Counted from the stretch's first letter, positions 54,919 through 63,930 are shown. The stretch: DNA of 64,000 bases from Hymenobacter aerophilus DSM 13606 (GCF_000382225.1 NZ_KB907802.1:1-64000); one strand, 5' to 3'. Numbers and translations: made by a program. Notes: generated by a model from the sequence alone, not told the origin.

Positions 54919-54988
54919 GTCGGCCAGAAGCCGCAGGAGAAGGCCGCCCCAGACCGGGCGCAGCTTCCGCCTGCGGCTTTTGGCCGAC
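54919..54988 (+). terminator. hairpin after parC
   Basis: Arms 54919-54937 and 54970-54988 (GTCGGCCAGAAGCCGCAGG and complement, one mismatch) surround a 32-base loop. No strong T-run is present. Confidence 0.6.
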
Positions 54989-55060
54989 CGCGCGTTTGGG
55001 CCGTATTGCGCAACTTTGCGTTAGTCGGGCAGATGCTGGCCGCCGGGCCGTTACGTACCT

Positions 55061-55981
55061 ATGCTGATTTTTCGACTGCCGCTGATTCGCTGTGCTGTGC
55101 TGGGCCTGCTCCTGAACGGGGCCGGGCTGCTGGCGCCTGCCGCGGCGCAGGCCCAGATCCGAAGCAAGCGGGGCGCTGCCGAAAAAGTGGCGGCTGCGGC
55201 CGTGTTGGCGCCGCCCTGCGGGGCACCGCCGGCCAGCGCCGCCGGGCAGGCCCAACTGGCCGAAGCCGCGGAGCTGCTGAAAAACTACCGCGAATCGGAA
55301 GCGCTGGGCCGCTACGAGCGGGTGCTGGCCCAGGCGCCGGCCACCTACGAAGCCCTGTGGCGGGCGGCCGTGCTGAGTGTGCGCGTCGGCAACCGCTACA
55401 CCGACGAAAGCCGCCGGTTTGCCTACTACGCCGCTGCCCGCCTCTACGCCAACCGCGCCCTGGTGGTGTGCCCCGAGGGCGCCGAGGGTCATTACGCCGC
55501 CGCCCAGGTGCTGGCCGCCGAGGCGCCGCTACGGCCGTTGCGCAGCCGCCTGCTGGCCTACCGCGAAATGCGCCCCCACGTGTACCAGGCCACCGAAATG
55601 CGCCCCGACTGGGCCGAGGCCTGGCAGCAGCTGGGCCGCTGGCACTACCGCGTCGACCACTATAGCCTGCCCGAGCGCCTGTACAGCCGGCTGTTTCTGG
55701 GGGGCGTACCGGCGGGCGGCAGCACGTTGCTGGCCATCGAGGCTCTGCGCCGGGCCTACGAGCTGGAGCCGCAGCGCATCGAAGTAGCCTACGACCTGGC
55801 GCGGGTGTACCTCAACCGCAGCCAGTACACCCGCGCCCGGCAGGTGCTGCAGGCGGCTCTGCAGCTGACGCCCGTAACGGCCGAAGAACTGGTTATCAAC
55901 CGTCGCTGCCAGAAGCTGCTCGAAAAAGTTGTTCGGCGCCAGAACCGCCAGCTGCCGCGCCTGTCGCGGCTGCTGCGCTGA
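55061..55981 (+). CDS. secreted tetratricopeptide-repeat protein
   Basis: A 306-residue exported protein. A signal peptide (about 1-31, ending AAAQA) precedes repeated helical hairpins: LKNYRESEALGRYERVL, YAAARLYANRALVVCPEG, then AYELEPQRIEVAYDLARVYL and SQYTRARQVLQAALQL. These are TPR-like repeats, so a scaffold role in the periplasm is likely. The family is not recognised. The following gene is also a TPR protein and the two are 45 bases apart, so they may be one operon or separate genes; a TATCTTTG element (55993-56000) lies between them. Confidence 0.7.
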   Translation: MLIFRLPLIRCAVLGLLLNGAGLLAPAAAQAQIRSKRGAAEKVAAAAVLAPPCGAPPASAAGQAQLAEAAELLKNYRESEALGRYERVLAQAPATYEALWRAAVLSVRVGNRYTDESRRFAYYAAARLYANRALVVCPEGAEGHYAAAQVLAAEAPLRPLRSRLLAYREMRPHVYQATEMRPDWAEAWQQLGRWHYRVDHYSLPERLYSRLFLGGVPAGGSTLLAIEALRRAYELEPQRIEVAYDLARVYLNRSQYTRARQVLQAALQLTPVTAEELVINRRCQKLLEKVVRRQNRQLPRLSRLLR

Positions 55982-55992
55982 GCGGCAGGCCG

Positions 55993-56000
55993 TATCTTTG
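55993..56000 (+). promoter_or_regulatory. -7 element upstream of the TPR lipoprotein gene
   Basis: TATCTTTG fits TAnnTTTG and lies 26 bases before the GTG start; no TTG -33 box is seen at the usual distance. Confidence 0.45.
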
Positions 56001-56026
56001 CCGTCTCACTCATATAGTCCGTAGCC

Positions 56027-57145
56027 GTGCCGGTTTTTCGTTTTTGGGGGTTTGCCAGCCTGTGGGGCGCTGCCCTGCTGAGCGGCTGCTCCGAGCCCGC
56101 CCCGGCCCGGCCCGATACCATGATCGACCTGCGCACCGTGGCCAGCGGCCCGCGCGTGCAGGCCGACGAACTCGATGGCGCCATTGCCCGCCAGCCGCGC
56201 AATGCCTCACTCTACGCCCGTCGGGCTGCGTTCCGCCTCGATGCCGGCCAGACCGACGCGGCCCTGCGCGACATCAACCAGGCCCTCTCGCTCGATGATG
56301 CGCCGGGCCAGTTCTACTTCACCAAGGCCCGCGCTTTGCGCGCCCAGGGGTTCATCAAAGCCGCCCTCGAAGCCACCGACCAGGCCGCCCGCCGTGGCTT
56401 CGCCTCGCCCGAGCTCAACCTGCTGGTAGGGGAGATGCACCTGGCCTCGCGCCGCTACCAGGACGCCCTCGACCAGCTCGACCGGGCCCTGCAGCAGGAA
56501 CCCGACCTGGCGGCGGCCCTCTTCTACAAGGGTCTGGCCTTCGTGGGGCTGAATGATACGGTGCAGGCCCTCGACTACCTGCGCGCCAGCGTGGCCCGCG
56601 CCCCCCGCGAGCCCGAAATCCTGCATCAGCTGGCCTTTTTGTCGAATGCTTACCGCCGGCCCGACCAGGCGGCCGTGTACGCTGCCCGGGGCCTGAAGCT
56701 GGATTCGACTTACGCCCCGCTCTGGTACGATTACGGCCGCCAGTTCGAGCTGCAGAACCAGCCCGGGCCGGCGCTCAGCAGCTACGCCCGCGTCGTGCAG
56801 CTCGATTCTACCTTCTACCGGGCCGATTACCGGCTGGGGCTGGCCGCCTACAAGGCCCGCCGCTACGCGCAGGCCGTGCCGCACCTGCAGCGGGCTCTGC
56901 GCCGCGCGCCGCGCCTGCCCGATGCCCGCTCCATGCTGGCCGAAAGCTTCGAAAGCCAGGGCCGCTGGGCCGAAGCCGCCGACCAGTACCGCCTGCTGGT
57001 AGCCGAGAACCCGGGCAACCGCCGCTGGACCTATAAAGTCTGGAAAGTAGGCAACCGTGCCCGCGGCATCATTGTCGATGAAACTCCCCGCCCCGCACCC
57101 GTGGAAGCCATCGAACCGCTCGATTTATTCAAGCCGGGGCTGTGA
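56027..57145 (+). CDS. tetratricopeptide-repeat lipoprotein
   Basis: A 372-residue lipoprotein (GTG start). The lipobox is LLSGC at about residue 21. The mature protein is almost entirely TPR repeats (for example NASLYARRAAFRLDAGQTDAALRDINQAL style, and later YRADYRLGLAAYKARRYAQAV). Lipoproteins with tandem TPRs in Bacteroidota serve as partner scaffolds in secretion or envelope assembly; the partner is unknown. Its stop codon lies in the outer arm of the composite palindrome at 57142-57310. Confidence 0.75.
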   Translation: MPVFRFWGFASLWGAALLSGCSEPAPARPDTMIDLRTVASGPRVQADELDGAIARQPRNASLYARRAAFRLDAGQTDAALRDINQALSLDDAPGQFYFTKARALRAQGFIKAALEATDQAARRGFASPELNLLVGEMHLASRRYQDALDQLDRALQQEPDLAAALFYKGLAFVGLNDTVQALDYLRASVARAPREPEILHQLAFLSNAYRRPDQAAVYAARGLKLDSTYAPLWYDYGRQFELQNQPGPALSSYARVVQLDSTFYRADYRLGLAAYKARRYAQAVPHLQRALRRAPRLPDARSMLAESFESQGRWAEAADQYRLLVAENPGNRRWTYKVWKVGNRARGIIVDETPRPAPVEAIEPLDLFKPGL

Positions 57146-57310
57146 TTTGGCGATGTGGTGGGAAGCCTGTCATCCTGAGCGCAGCGAAGGACCTATACGG
57201 AAGGTATTACCGGCTGTTAGCTTCTGTATAGGTCCTTCGCTGCGCTCAGGATGACGACTAAAACCCCATCCACCCACCAAATCACCACGTCACCAAATCG
57301 CCAAATCACC
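57142..57310. repeat. nested composite palindrome between TPR lipoprotein gene and thrS
   Basis: The inner pair (57169-57203 and 57221-57255) is complementary at 34 of 35 bases, with core CATCCTGAGCGCAGCGAAGG. The outer arms are GTGATTTGGCGATGTGGTGG on the left against CCACCAAATCACC / CACCAAATCGCC words on the right. The TGA stop (57143-57145) is inside the left outer arm. Confidence 0.9.
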
Positions 57311-57360
57311 TTAACTTGCGGCTTCACGGCTGTTTGTATAGCCATTACGCTCCCTTTTTT

Positions 57361-59310
57361 ATGTTGAATATCACCCTCCCTGACGGCTCGGTGCGCCAGT
57401 TTGTAGATGGCGCCACGGGCTACGACGTGGCCGCCGCTATCAGCGAAGGCCTGGCCCGCAACGCTGTGGGCGTGCGCGTCGATGGCGAAGTGCGCGACCT
57501 GCACCGCCCCATTGAGCACGACGCCCAGGTGGCCATCCTGACCTGGAACGACGCTGATGGCAAGATGGCCTTCTGGCACTCCTCGGCCCACGTGCTGGCC
57601 GAAGCCCTCGAAGCGCTGTACCCCGGCGTGAAGCTGGGCATCGGGCCGGCCATTGAAAACGGCTTCTACTACGACATCGACCTGGGCGAAGGCCGGACAA
57701 TTTCCAGCGAGGACTTCCCCGAAATCGAGAAGAAAATGCTGGAGCTGGCCCGCCAGAAAAGCAAGTTCGAGCGCCGCGCCGTGAGCAAAGCCGACGCCGT
57801 GGCCTACTTCACCGAGAAGGCCGACCCCTACAAGCTGGATTTGCTGGAGCGCCTCGACGACGGCTCCATCACGTTCTACCAGCAGGGCAACTTCGTGGAC
57901 CTCTGCCGCGGCCCGCACCTGCCCGATACGGCCAACATCAAGGCCGTGAAGCTGCTGAACGTGGCCGGCGCCTACTGGCGCGGCGACGAGAAGAACAAGC
58001 AGCTCACGCGCATCTACGGCATCACCTTCCCCAAAGCCAAGGAGCTGACCGAATACCTCGAAAAGCTGGAGGAAGCCAAGCGCCGCGACCACCGCAAGCT
58101 GGGCAAGGAGCTGGAGTTGTTTGCCTTTTCGGAGAAAGTAGGCGCGGGGCTGCCGCTGTGGCTGCCCAAGGGCACTATGCTGCGCGAAAAGCTCGAGCAG
58201 TTTCTGCGCCGCGCCCAAATTAAGGCCGGCTACCAGCCCGTGGTGACGCCCCACATCGGTGCCAAGGAGCTGTACGTAACCAGCGGCCACTACGAGAAGT
58301 ACGGGGCCGATTCGTTTCAGCCCATCAAGACGCCGAACCCGGGCGAGGAGTTCTTCCTCAAGCCCATGAACTGCCCCCACCACTGCGAAATCTACAAGAC
58401 CAAGCCCCGCAGCTACCGCGACCTGCCGGTGCGCCTGGCCGAGTTCGGCACGGTGTACCGCTACGAGCAGAGCGGCGAGCTGCACGGCCTGACGCGGGTG
58501 CGCGGCTTCACCCAGGACGACGCCCACATCTTCTGCCGGCCCGATCAAGTAAAGGAAGAGTTCACTAAGGTTATCGACTTAGTACTCTACGTGTTCCGGG
58601 TACTGGGATTCGAGGACTTCACGGCTCAGATTTCGCTGCGCGACCCCGAGAACAAAGCCAAGTACATCGGCTCGGATGAGAACTGGGACAAGGCCGAGCA
58701 GGCCATCATCGAGTCGGCCGCCGAGAAGGGCCTGACGACGGTGACGGAGCTGGGCGAGGCCGCCTTCTACGGCCCCAAGCTCGACTTCATGGTGCGCGAC
58801 GCGCTGGGCCGTAAGTGGCAGCTGGGCACGGTGCAGGTCGACTACAATTTGCCCGAGCGCTTCGACCTGGAGTACGTGGCCCCCGACAATTCCCGCCAGC
58901 GCCCCGTCATGATTCACCGCGCCCCGTTTGGCTCGCTGGAACGTTTCGTGGCCGTGCTCATTGAGCATTGCGCCGGCAACTTCCCGCTGTGGCTCTCGCC
59001 CGAGCAGTTTGCCGTGCTGCCCATCTCGGAGAAATACCACGACTACGCCCAGCAGGTATACGACCAGCTAAACGCGGCCGACCTGCGTGGCACCGTTGAC
59101 CACCGCGACGAGAAAATCGGCCGCAAAATCCGCGACGCGGAAGTGTCGAAGGTGCCCTATATGCTGATTGTGGGCGAGAAGGAGCAGGAAAACGGCATCG
59201 TATCGGTGCGCAAGCACGGCGAGGGCGACGTGGGCTCGATGCCCATTGCCGCGTTCATCAAAAGCTTCGAAACGCAGGTAGCCGCCATGATGGACGGCGC
59301 GGCCGTATAG
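57361..59310 (+). CDS. thrS: threonyl-tRNA synthetase
   Basis: A 649-residue class II synthetase. Domains in order are TGS (1-60, [14 protein letters not shown]), the editing domain with [11 protein letters not shown] and DLCRGPHL, the class II core with [11 protein letters not shown] (zinc Cys and His), [28 protein letters not shown] (motif 2), and an anticodon-binding domain ending with [14 protein letters not shown]. It charges tRNA-Thr. ATG 57361 begins the TGS domain exactly. It is the first gene of thrS-infC-rpmI-rplT, the arrangement common in bacteria. A hairpin (59323-59343) lies after its stop. Confidence 0.96.
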   Translation: MLNITLPDGSVRQFVDGATGYDVAAAISEGLARNAVGVRVDGEVRDLHRPIEHDAQVAILTWNDADGKMAFWHSSAHVLAEALEALYPGVKLGIGPAIENGFYYDIDLGEGRTISSEDFPEIEKKMLELARQKSKFERRAVSKADAVAYFTEKADPYKLDLLERLDDGSITFYQQGNFVDLCRGPHLPDTANIKAVKLLNVAGAYWRGDEKNKQLTRIYGITFPKAKELTEYLEKLEEAKRRDHRKLGKELELFAFSEKVGAGLPLWLPKGTMLREKLEQFLRRAQIKAGYQPVVTPHIGAKELYVTSGHYEKYGADSFQPIKTPNPGEEFFLKPMNCPHHCEIYKTKPRSYRDLPVRLAEFGTVYRYEQSGELHGLTRVRGFTQDDAHIFCRPDQVKEEFTKVIDLVLYVFRVLGFEDFTAQISLRDPENKAKYIGSDENWDKAEQAIIESAAEKGLTTVTELGEAAFYGPKLDFMVRDALGRKWQLGTVQVDYNLPERFDLEYVAPDNSRQRPVMIHRAPFGSLERFVAVLIEHCAGNFPLWLSPEQFAVLPISEKYHDYAQQVYDQLNAADLRGTVDHRDEKIGRKIRDAEVSKVPYMLIVGEKEQENGIVSVRKHGEGDVGSMPIAAFIKSFETQVAAMMDGAAV

Positions 59311-59322
59311 ACTGTATAACCC

Positions 59323-59343
59323 GGGCCGGCCATTGGTCGGCCC
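59323..59343 (+). terminator. hairpin after thrS
   Basis: GGGCCG and CGGCCC pair around GCCATTGGT, a loop also found at 32195-32203. The T-run is weak, so it may attenuate rather than stop transcription into infC. Confidence 0.45.
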
Positions 59344-59497
59344 CCGGTTGTATGCCCGGATTCCCCGCCTTCTGAGGCCTTTTTTTATATAGGTTTTAGT
59401 GAGGATTTGGAAAAAATGCCGGATATTTGCCCGCTAGCTGAACGCATCGGCCTTGGTTGATGTGGTATAAGCTCTAGTCAAAATCGACTTTCACCTT

Positions 59498-59503
59498 AAG
59501 GAG
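59498..59503 (+). promoter_or_regulatory. Shine-Dalgarno of infC (AAGGAG), 8 bases before an AUA start
   Basis: AAGGAG is a complete SD sequence, rare in a Bacteroidota setting where leaders usually lack one. The 8-base spacing to ATA 59512 is ideal, which supports ATA as the start codon. Confidence 0.75.
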
Positions 59504-59511
59504 AAACCGCC

Positions 59512-60216
59512 ATAGCTACCCCTAACCGCCGCTATATCCCTCGCGCCCAGGTCGAGGAGCCGTTTAAAATCAACCGCAAGATTACGGCCCGTGAAGTGCG
59601 CCTCGTTGGCGACAACGTGGAGCAAGGCATCTATTCCACCGACCAGGCCCTGCGCATGGCGCAGGACCAAAACCTGGACCTGGTAGAGATTTCGCCCACC
59701 GCCACGCCGCCCGTGTGCAGGGTTATCGACTACTCGAAATTCAAGTACGAGCAGAAGAAAAAGACCCGTGAGCTGAAGGCCAAGCAGACCAAGGTTGTCA
59801 TCAAGGAAATCCGTTTCGGACCCAACACCGACGACCACGACTTCGCTTTCAAGCTCAAGCACGCCCAGGAATTCCTGAAGGAAGGCGCCAAAATCAAGGC
59901 ATACGTCCACTTTGTGGGTCGGAGCATCGTTTTCAAAGAGCGGGGTGAAATCCTGCTGCTCAAGTTTGCCCAGGCCCTCGAGGATCTGGCCAAGGTAGAG
60001 CAGCTGCCCAAGCTCGAAGGCAAGCGCATGTTCCTGTACCTGGCTCCGAAAGTGGTAGCGCCGCCCAAAAAGGCCGCTGCTCCCAAGGAAGCCGGCAAAG
60101 AGGGCAAGCCCGCCGCCGACAAGGCCAAAGCTGCTAAACCCGCGGCCGAAGCTGCGGCAGAAACTGCTGAGAAGGCGCCGACCGAAACTCAGATTGCCGA
60201 TCAGGGCGCCGAATAA
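59512..60216 (+). CDS. infC: translation initiation factor IF-3, AUA start, long C-terminal tail
   Basis: IF-3 selects the initiator tRNA and prevents early subunit joining. The conserved start of the protein ([40 protein letters not shown]) demands an initiation point upstream of GTG 59596. A TAA in the same frame lies at 59497-59499, and no ATG, GTG or TTG occurs between it and the family N terminus. The best candidate is ATA at 59512, eight bases after AAGGAG, giving 234 residues. Non-AUG infC starts (AUU in E. coli) are the basis of its autoregulation. About 50 C-terminal residues are a Lys/Ala-rich tail beyond the usual length. Confidence 0.9.
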   Translation: MATPNRRYIPRAQVEEPFKINRKITAREVRLVGDNVEQGIYSTDQALRMAQDQNLDLVEISPTATPPVCRVIDYSKFKYEQKKKTRELKAKQTKVVIKEIRFGPNTDDHDFAFKLKHAQEFLKEGAKIKAYVHFVGRSIVFKERGEILLLKFAQALEDLAKVEQLPKLEGKRMFLYLAPKVVAPPKKAAAPKEAGKEGKPAADKAKAAKPAAEAAAETAEKAPTETQIADQGAE

Positions 60217-60305
60217 TGCTTTTACTCCGGGCTCGGCCCGTTTTCGCTGGCGCACCGGCCCTAGGCAGCCGACCGCCGCATCTTTCACCTTTTTCTACCA
60301 CCACA

Positions 60306-60500
60306 ATGCCGAAAATGAAGACCAAGTCCGGCGCCAAAAAGCGTTTTACGCTGACCGGCACGGGCAAAATCAAGCGTAAGCACGCCTTCAAAAGCCACAT
60401 CTTGACCAAGAAAACCACCAAGCAGAAGCGTAACCTTACGCACGTAACGCTGGTTTCTTCGGCCGACATGAACCGCGTAAAGGACATGCTGAATATGTAA
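60306..60500 (+). CDS. rpmI: 50S ribosomal protein L35
   Basis: A 64-residue basic protein with the L35 signature: [28 protein letters not shown] and NRVKDMLNM. It sits between infC and rplT as usual. Its TAA stop (60498-60500) is the first codon of an AT-rich palindrome, which separates it from rplT. Confidence 0.96.
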   Translation: MPKMKTKSGAKKRFTLTGTGKIKRKHAFKSHILTKKTTKQKRNLTHVTLVSSADMNRVKDMLNM

Positions 60501-60588
60501 TTAGTAATTAAGAATTAGTAATGGTCAGTTCTCAACTCAATTGAGCCCAACGATAATTCTTAATTACTAATTGTTAATTCTTAATTAA
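60498..60588. repeat. AT-rich palindrome inside the rpmI-rplT operon
   Basis: TAATTAGTAATTAAGAATTA words (60498-60520) pair with the complement at about 60556-60588. A smaller inverted repeat CTCAACT/... CAATTGAG is inside. It lies between two cotranscribed ribosomal genes and starts at the rpmI stop codon. Confidence 0.85.
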
Positions 60589-60664
60589 ACCAAAACCAGG
60601 CGTCCGGTAGGAACCTAAGCTGCGGCAGTCAGTCCGCCGCCGGCCGCCAAAAACAACCCAGGTT

Positions 60665-61009
60665 ATGCCAAGAAGTGTCAACCACGCGGCCTCGCGCCAC
60701 CGTCGGAAAAAAGTAATGCGTTTGGCGAAAGGCTACTACGGCCGTCGCAAAAACGTGTGGACCGTTGCCAAAAACGCCGTCGAGAAAGGCCTGCTGTACG
60801 CCTACCGCGACCGGAAAGTGAAGAAGCGCGAGTTCCGCGCCCTCTGGATTCAGCGTATCAACGCCGGTGCCCGCGAGCACGGCCTGTCGTATTCGCAGTT
60901 CATGGGCGGCCTGAAGAAGGCCGGCATCGAGCTCAACCGCAAAGTGCTGGCTGACCTCGCCCTGAACCATCCCGAGGCCTTCAAAGGCATCGTAGAAAAA
61001 ATGAAGTAG
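60665..61009 (+). CDS. rplT: 50S ribosomal protein L20
   Basis: A 114-residue L20 with the N-terminal [27 protein letters not shown] and the [17 protein letters not shown] block. It binds 23S rRNA and starts large-subunit assembly. It is the last gene of the operon; the terminator follows. The spacing from rpmI is long, about 160 bases, because of the palindrome between them. Confidence 0.97.
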   Translation: MPRSVNHAASRHRRKKVMRLAKGYYGRRKNVWTVAKNAVEKGLLYAYRDRKVKKREFRALWIQRINAGAREHGLSYSQFMGGLKKAGIELNRKVLADLALNHPEAFKGIVEKMK

Positions 61010-61029
61010 CCGTTCGCGGTTATTTCTCA

Positions 61030-61068
61030 CAAAAAGCGGCTGCCCCGAAAGGAGCAGCCGCTTTTTTG
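61030..61068 (+). terminator. terminator of the thrS-infC-rpmI-rplT unit
   Basis: AAAAAGCGGCTGC pairs with GCAGCCGCTTTTTT around a short loop, about 20 bases after the rplT stop. Confidence 0.92.
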
Positions 61069-61117
61069 TGGCCTTTGGTGAAAGCCGTTGCGGGCTGGTA
61101 CCGCGCCGAGTCAATCG

Positions 61118-61543
61118 TTAGACTTTAGCGTTCTGGGCCTGCATCTCGCGCAGCCAGGCCACGGCATCGTCCAGCGTATCGAACAGCTGCAGCTGCAGGT
61201 GCGAGCCTACGCGCAGGTGCATATCCTCGACGGAGGCCTGCCCGAACACGCCGGGGGCCAGAATGTGGGCGTAGTAGACCATGCCGGCGGCCAGGGCCTG
61301 CGGAATCCAGACTTGCTCCAGCCAGTCGTTGGCGTGCTTCCAGGAGCCGAGCAGGTGGCGGTTGTCGGTGAGCAGGTAGGGGCAGTGGCTCTGCCTGATG
61401 ATGTCGAGGATGCCGTAGGAACCCTGCTGGATGTAATCCATCGTCAGCAGCCCCTGCCAGTCATTGTAAATCCAGTTGTTTTGCTGGTCGAACTCAGTAG
61501 TCAGGAAGGGGGAACCCGTGGAGTTCAGGAATTGCTGCCGCAT
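61118..61543 (-). CDS. SpoIIAA-like small protein, paralog C (more distant)
   Basis: A 141-residue protein with the same order as the two genes at 44125 and 44705: a Trp-rich beta strand (WIYNDWQGLL), a helix (GILDIIRQS), CPYLLTDNRHLLG in place of the WLxDxRRR block, and the C-terminal LFDTLDDAVAWLREM. Identity is low and concerns pattern more than residues. The function is unknown. It is convergent with rplT, ends after the shared terminator, and lies about 190 bases from the tRNA gene. Confidence 0.55.
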   Translation of the reverse strand: MRQQFLNSTGSPFLTTEFDQQNNWIYNDWQGLLTMDYIQQGSYGILDIIRQSHCPYLLTDNRHLLGSWKHANDWLEQVWIPQALAAGMVYYAHILAPGVFGQASVEDMHLRVGSHLQLQLFDTLDDAVAWLREMQAQNAKV

Positions 61544-61689
61544 GGAGTCAAAAGAGGAAATTTCTCGCTCAAGCTCCTATTTATTTAGACTAACGGATTC
61601 AATCAGTCGACAAGTGGCGCTTTTGGCAAAGCCGGGGCTCGACTGTACCGACGAAGCGGGGTGAGGGCAAAGCGAAGTCAGCGGAAAGC

Positions 61690-61727
61690 AAAAAAACCGC
61701 GCCGGATAGTATCCGACGCGGTTTTTA
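61690..61727 (-). terminator. terminator of tRNA-Met
   Basis: On the reverse strand AAACCGCGTCGGAT pairs with ATCCGGCGCGGTTT followed by U. Confidence 0.85.
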
Positions 61728-61731
61728 GGTG

Positions 61732-61805
61732 TAGCGGGAACGAGAGTTGAACTCGTGACCTCAGGGTTATGAATCCTGTGCTCTAACCAACTGAGCTATC
61801 CCGCC
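61732..61805 (-). tRNA. tRNA-Met (CAU)
   Basis: The reverse strand folds as a cloverleaf: a 7-bp acceptor stem with a G1:U72 pair, T8-A9, a D arm with GCTC/GAGC, the anticodon loop TTCATAA with anticodon CAU, the T-stem/loop ACGAG-TTCAACT-CTCGT, and discriminator A73. One mismatch (A31:C39) is in the anticodon stem. CCA is not encoded. The shape suits elongator tRNA-Met; tRNA-Ile2, which also carries CAU and needs lysidine, cannot be fully excluded. A promoter and a terminator flank it. Confidence 0.93.
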
Positions 61806-61819
61806 CTGTTTTGGTGGTG

Positions 61820-61851
61820 CAAAGGTAGGCACAAGTTTTGAAGCGGCGCAA
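61820..61851 (-). promoter_or_regulatory. tRNA-Met promoter (TTG-N21-TACCTTTG)
   Basis: On the reverse strand TTG (61849-61851) and TACCTTTG (61820-61827) are 21 bases apart, 15 bases before the tRNA 5' end. It is the best complete -33/-7 pair in the window. Confidence 0.85.
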
Positions 61852-61941
61852 GAGGGGAAGGAAAAAAAACCCGCGTATATTGGCTGCCGTCGGCGAAGCC
61901 GCAGGGCGCTCCGGCCCTAATTTCTTTACACTGTTCTGCTT

Positions 61942-62355
61942 ATGTCCCTTTCCGCTACTCGTCAGAAACACCGTTTTTCGGTGGAATTTCCCATTAATGC
62001 CTCGCCCAAGATTCTGTACCCGTATCTGGCCACGGCTTCGGGGCTCGAACAATGGTTTTGCCAGCGGGTGCAGGTCGAAGGCTCCCAGCACTTCAACTTT
62101 GTGTGGGACAACCAGCCCCACTACGCCGAAATGAGCTCGCACCGCACCAACCGCTCGGTGCGCTTCTGCTTCCTCGACGAACGCCGCCAGTCGGTGCCCG
62201 ATGCCAACTACCTCGATTTTCAGGTGGAGGAGTCGCAGCTTACTCAAGAGGTGTACCTGCGGGTGGTGGACTACTCGGAGGAAACCGACGAGGAGGAGCT
62301 GGAGGAAATGTGGGCCGGCCTGATTCAGAAACTGCGCGAGCAGGTGGGCGGCTAA
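61942..62355 (+). CDS. START-like domain (SRPBCC-fold) protein
   Basis: A 137-residue protein of the START-like (SRPBCC) fold used in Bacteroidota: HRFSVEFPINASPKILYPYLAT, GLEQWFCQRVQVEG, NFVWDNQPHYAEM, the FQVEESQLTQEVYLRVVDY strand, and an acidic EETDEEELEEMWAGLIQKL C-terminal helix. AHSA1-type relatives bind Hsp90, and others bind hydrophobic ligands; here the ligand is unknown. There is no signal peptide. It precedes an LptF/LptG-type permease on the same strand, about 115 bases apart. Confidence 0.88.
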   Translation: MSLSATRQKHRFSVEFPINASPKILYPYLATASGLEQWFCQRVQVEGSQHFNFVWDNQPHYAEMSSHRTNRSVRFCFLDERRQSVPDANYLDFQVEESQLTQEVYLRVVDYSEETDEEELEEMWAGLIQKLREQVGG

Positions 62356-62469
62356 GCCCGCTTCCGGGCCCGGCAGGAGGGGAGCAGACGCGAAACGAGC
62401 CGTATCTTCGTTTCCCGTTTGCTCCCTTCGTTTTTGGTCTGCCGGGCCGAGAGCAGCCGGCTGTTTTCT

Positions 62470-63903
62470 ATGAAAAAACTCGATAAGCTGATTTTACAGG
62501 CCTTTGCCGGGCCGTTTCTGCTCACGTTTGCCGTGGTGCAGTTCATCTTCCTGATGCAGTTCATGATGAAATACATGGACGATCTGGTGGGCAAAGACCT
62601 GGGCCTGGGCGTGATTCTGCAGCTGCTGTTCTTCTTCAGCGTGCTGATTGTGCCCATTTCGCTGCCGCTGGCCGTGCTGCTTTCCTCGCTGATGACCTTT
62701 GGCACGCTGGGCGAGCACCACGAGCTGACGGCCATCAAAACGGCCGGTATTTCGCTTACGCGCATTCTGCGGCCGGTGCTGCTGGTGAGCGTGCTGCTGG
62801 CCGGCGGCGCGTTCTGGTTCAACAACACCATTGTGCCCATGGCCAACCTGGAGGCGTTTAGTCTGCTTTGGGATGTGCGCCAGCAGAAACTGGCCCTCGA
62901 CATCCGCGAAGGCGTGTTCTACAACGGCATTCCGGGCTTCACCATCAAGGTGGATGAAAAGCAGGGCGAAAACGGCGACATTCTGCGGGGCGTGATGATT
63001 TACGACCACACCGGCGGGCGCGGCGGCAGCACCGTGATTCTGGCCGACTCGGGCCGCATGTTTACGCGCTTCGGGGGGCAGTACCTGGGCCTGGAGCTGT
63101 TCCGGGGGCGCTCCTACACCGAGCAGCCCAACACCCAGAGCACGGCCGGCGCCAGCTTTATCCGCCAGAACTTCGACCAGAACCTGATTACGTTCTCGCT
63201 GAAGTCGTTCGGCCTCGACCGCACTCAGAAGGAGCTGTTCAACACCAACAAGATGATGCTCAACCTGGGCCAGCTCGGGCACTACACCGACTCGCTCCAG
63301 AACCGCCTTAACAAGGAGCGCCACCAGCTCGTGCGCCAGTTGACGCCCTACTACACTTACCTGCGCCTCGATACGCTGGGCCAGGCCGCCGACCGCCGGG
63401 TAGCGGGCTGGGAAGTGCCGGCCACCCGCCTCGCGCCTGTCACGCTGGCCACCGCCCAGCAGGCCACCAACCGCGCCCGCAACGTGCAGTCGTTTCTGAT
63501 GACCACCGATGAGCGCCTGGCTAACCTGACCAAGGAAACGGCCAACTACCGCATCGAGGTTTTCCGCAAATACACGCAGTCGGCCGCCATTCTGCTCATG
63601 TTTCTGATTGGGGCGCCGCTGGGGGCCATCATCAAAAAGGGCGGGCTGGGAGTGCCGATTCTGGTGTCCATCGTGTTTTTCATCATCTACTACGTCTTCT
63701 CGATTATGGGCGAGAAATACGGCCGCGAGCAGGTGATGCCGGTGGCCGTGGGCATGTGGATGTCGGGCGCCATTTTGCTGCCCATCGGCCTGTTCTTTCT
63801 CTACCAGGCCCGCCACGACTCGGGTTTGCTCGATGTGAACTGGGGCCGGCTGGTGCCCCGCTGGCTGCGCTGGCCGTTGCGGGGCTATAAGAAAGCGGTG
63901 TAG
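62470..63903 (+). CDS. LptF/LptG-family lipopolysaccharide-export permease
   Basis: A 477-residue inner-membrane permease. Three N-terminal spans (about 12-34, 49-75, 96-118) and three C-terminal spans (about 376-396, 403-420, 430-450) flank a large periplasmic domain, as in LptF and LptG. The block PFLLTFAVVQFIFLMQFMMKYMDDLVGKDL at the start is typical. The partners LptB and LptC are not in the window. The periplasmic domain is longer than in E. coli. ATG 62470 precedes the first span. A TAnnTTTG element follows its stop and belongs to the next gene beyond the window. Confidence 0.92.
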   Translation: MKKLDKLILQAFAGPFLLTFAVVQFIFLMQFMMKYMDDLVGKDLGLGVILQLLFFFSVLIVPISLPLAVLLSSLMTFGTLGEHHELTAIKTAGISLTRILRPVLLVSVLLAGGAFWFNNTIVPMANLEAFSLLWDVRQQKLALDIREGVFYNGIPGFTIKVDEKQGENGDILRGVMIYDHTGGRGGSTVILADSGRMFTRFGGQYLGLELFRGRSYTEQPNTQSTAGASFIRQNFDQNLITFSLKSFGLDRTQKELFNTNKMMLNLGQLGHYTDSLQNRLNKERHQLVRQLTPYYTYLRLDTLGQAADRRVAGWEVPATRLAPVTLATAQQATNRARNVQSFLMTTDERLANLTKETANYRIEVFRKYTQSAAILLMFLIGAPLGAIIKKGGLGVPILVSIVFFIIYYVFSIMGEKYGREQVMPVAVGMWMSGAILLPIGLFFLYQARHDSGLLDVNWGRLVPRWLRWPLRGYKKAV

Positions 63904-63922
63904 GTTCCCCGCATTAAATGCT

Positions 63923-63930
63923 TACCTTTG
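63923..63930 (+). promoter_or_regulatory. -7 element for the gene beyond the window end
   Basis: TACCTTTG, 20 bases after the permease stop, fits TAnnTTTG; no -33 TTG at standard distance and no start codon within the remaining bases that I can assign. Confidence 0.4.

Noticed and set aside
59596-59598. GTG 59596 as the infC start
   Set aside because: It would remove the conserved INRKITARE block of IF-3.
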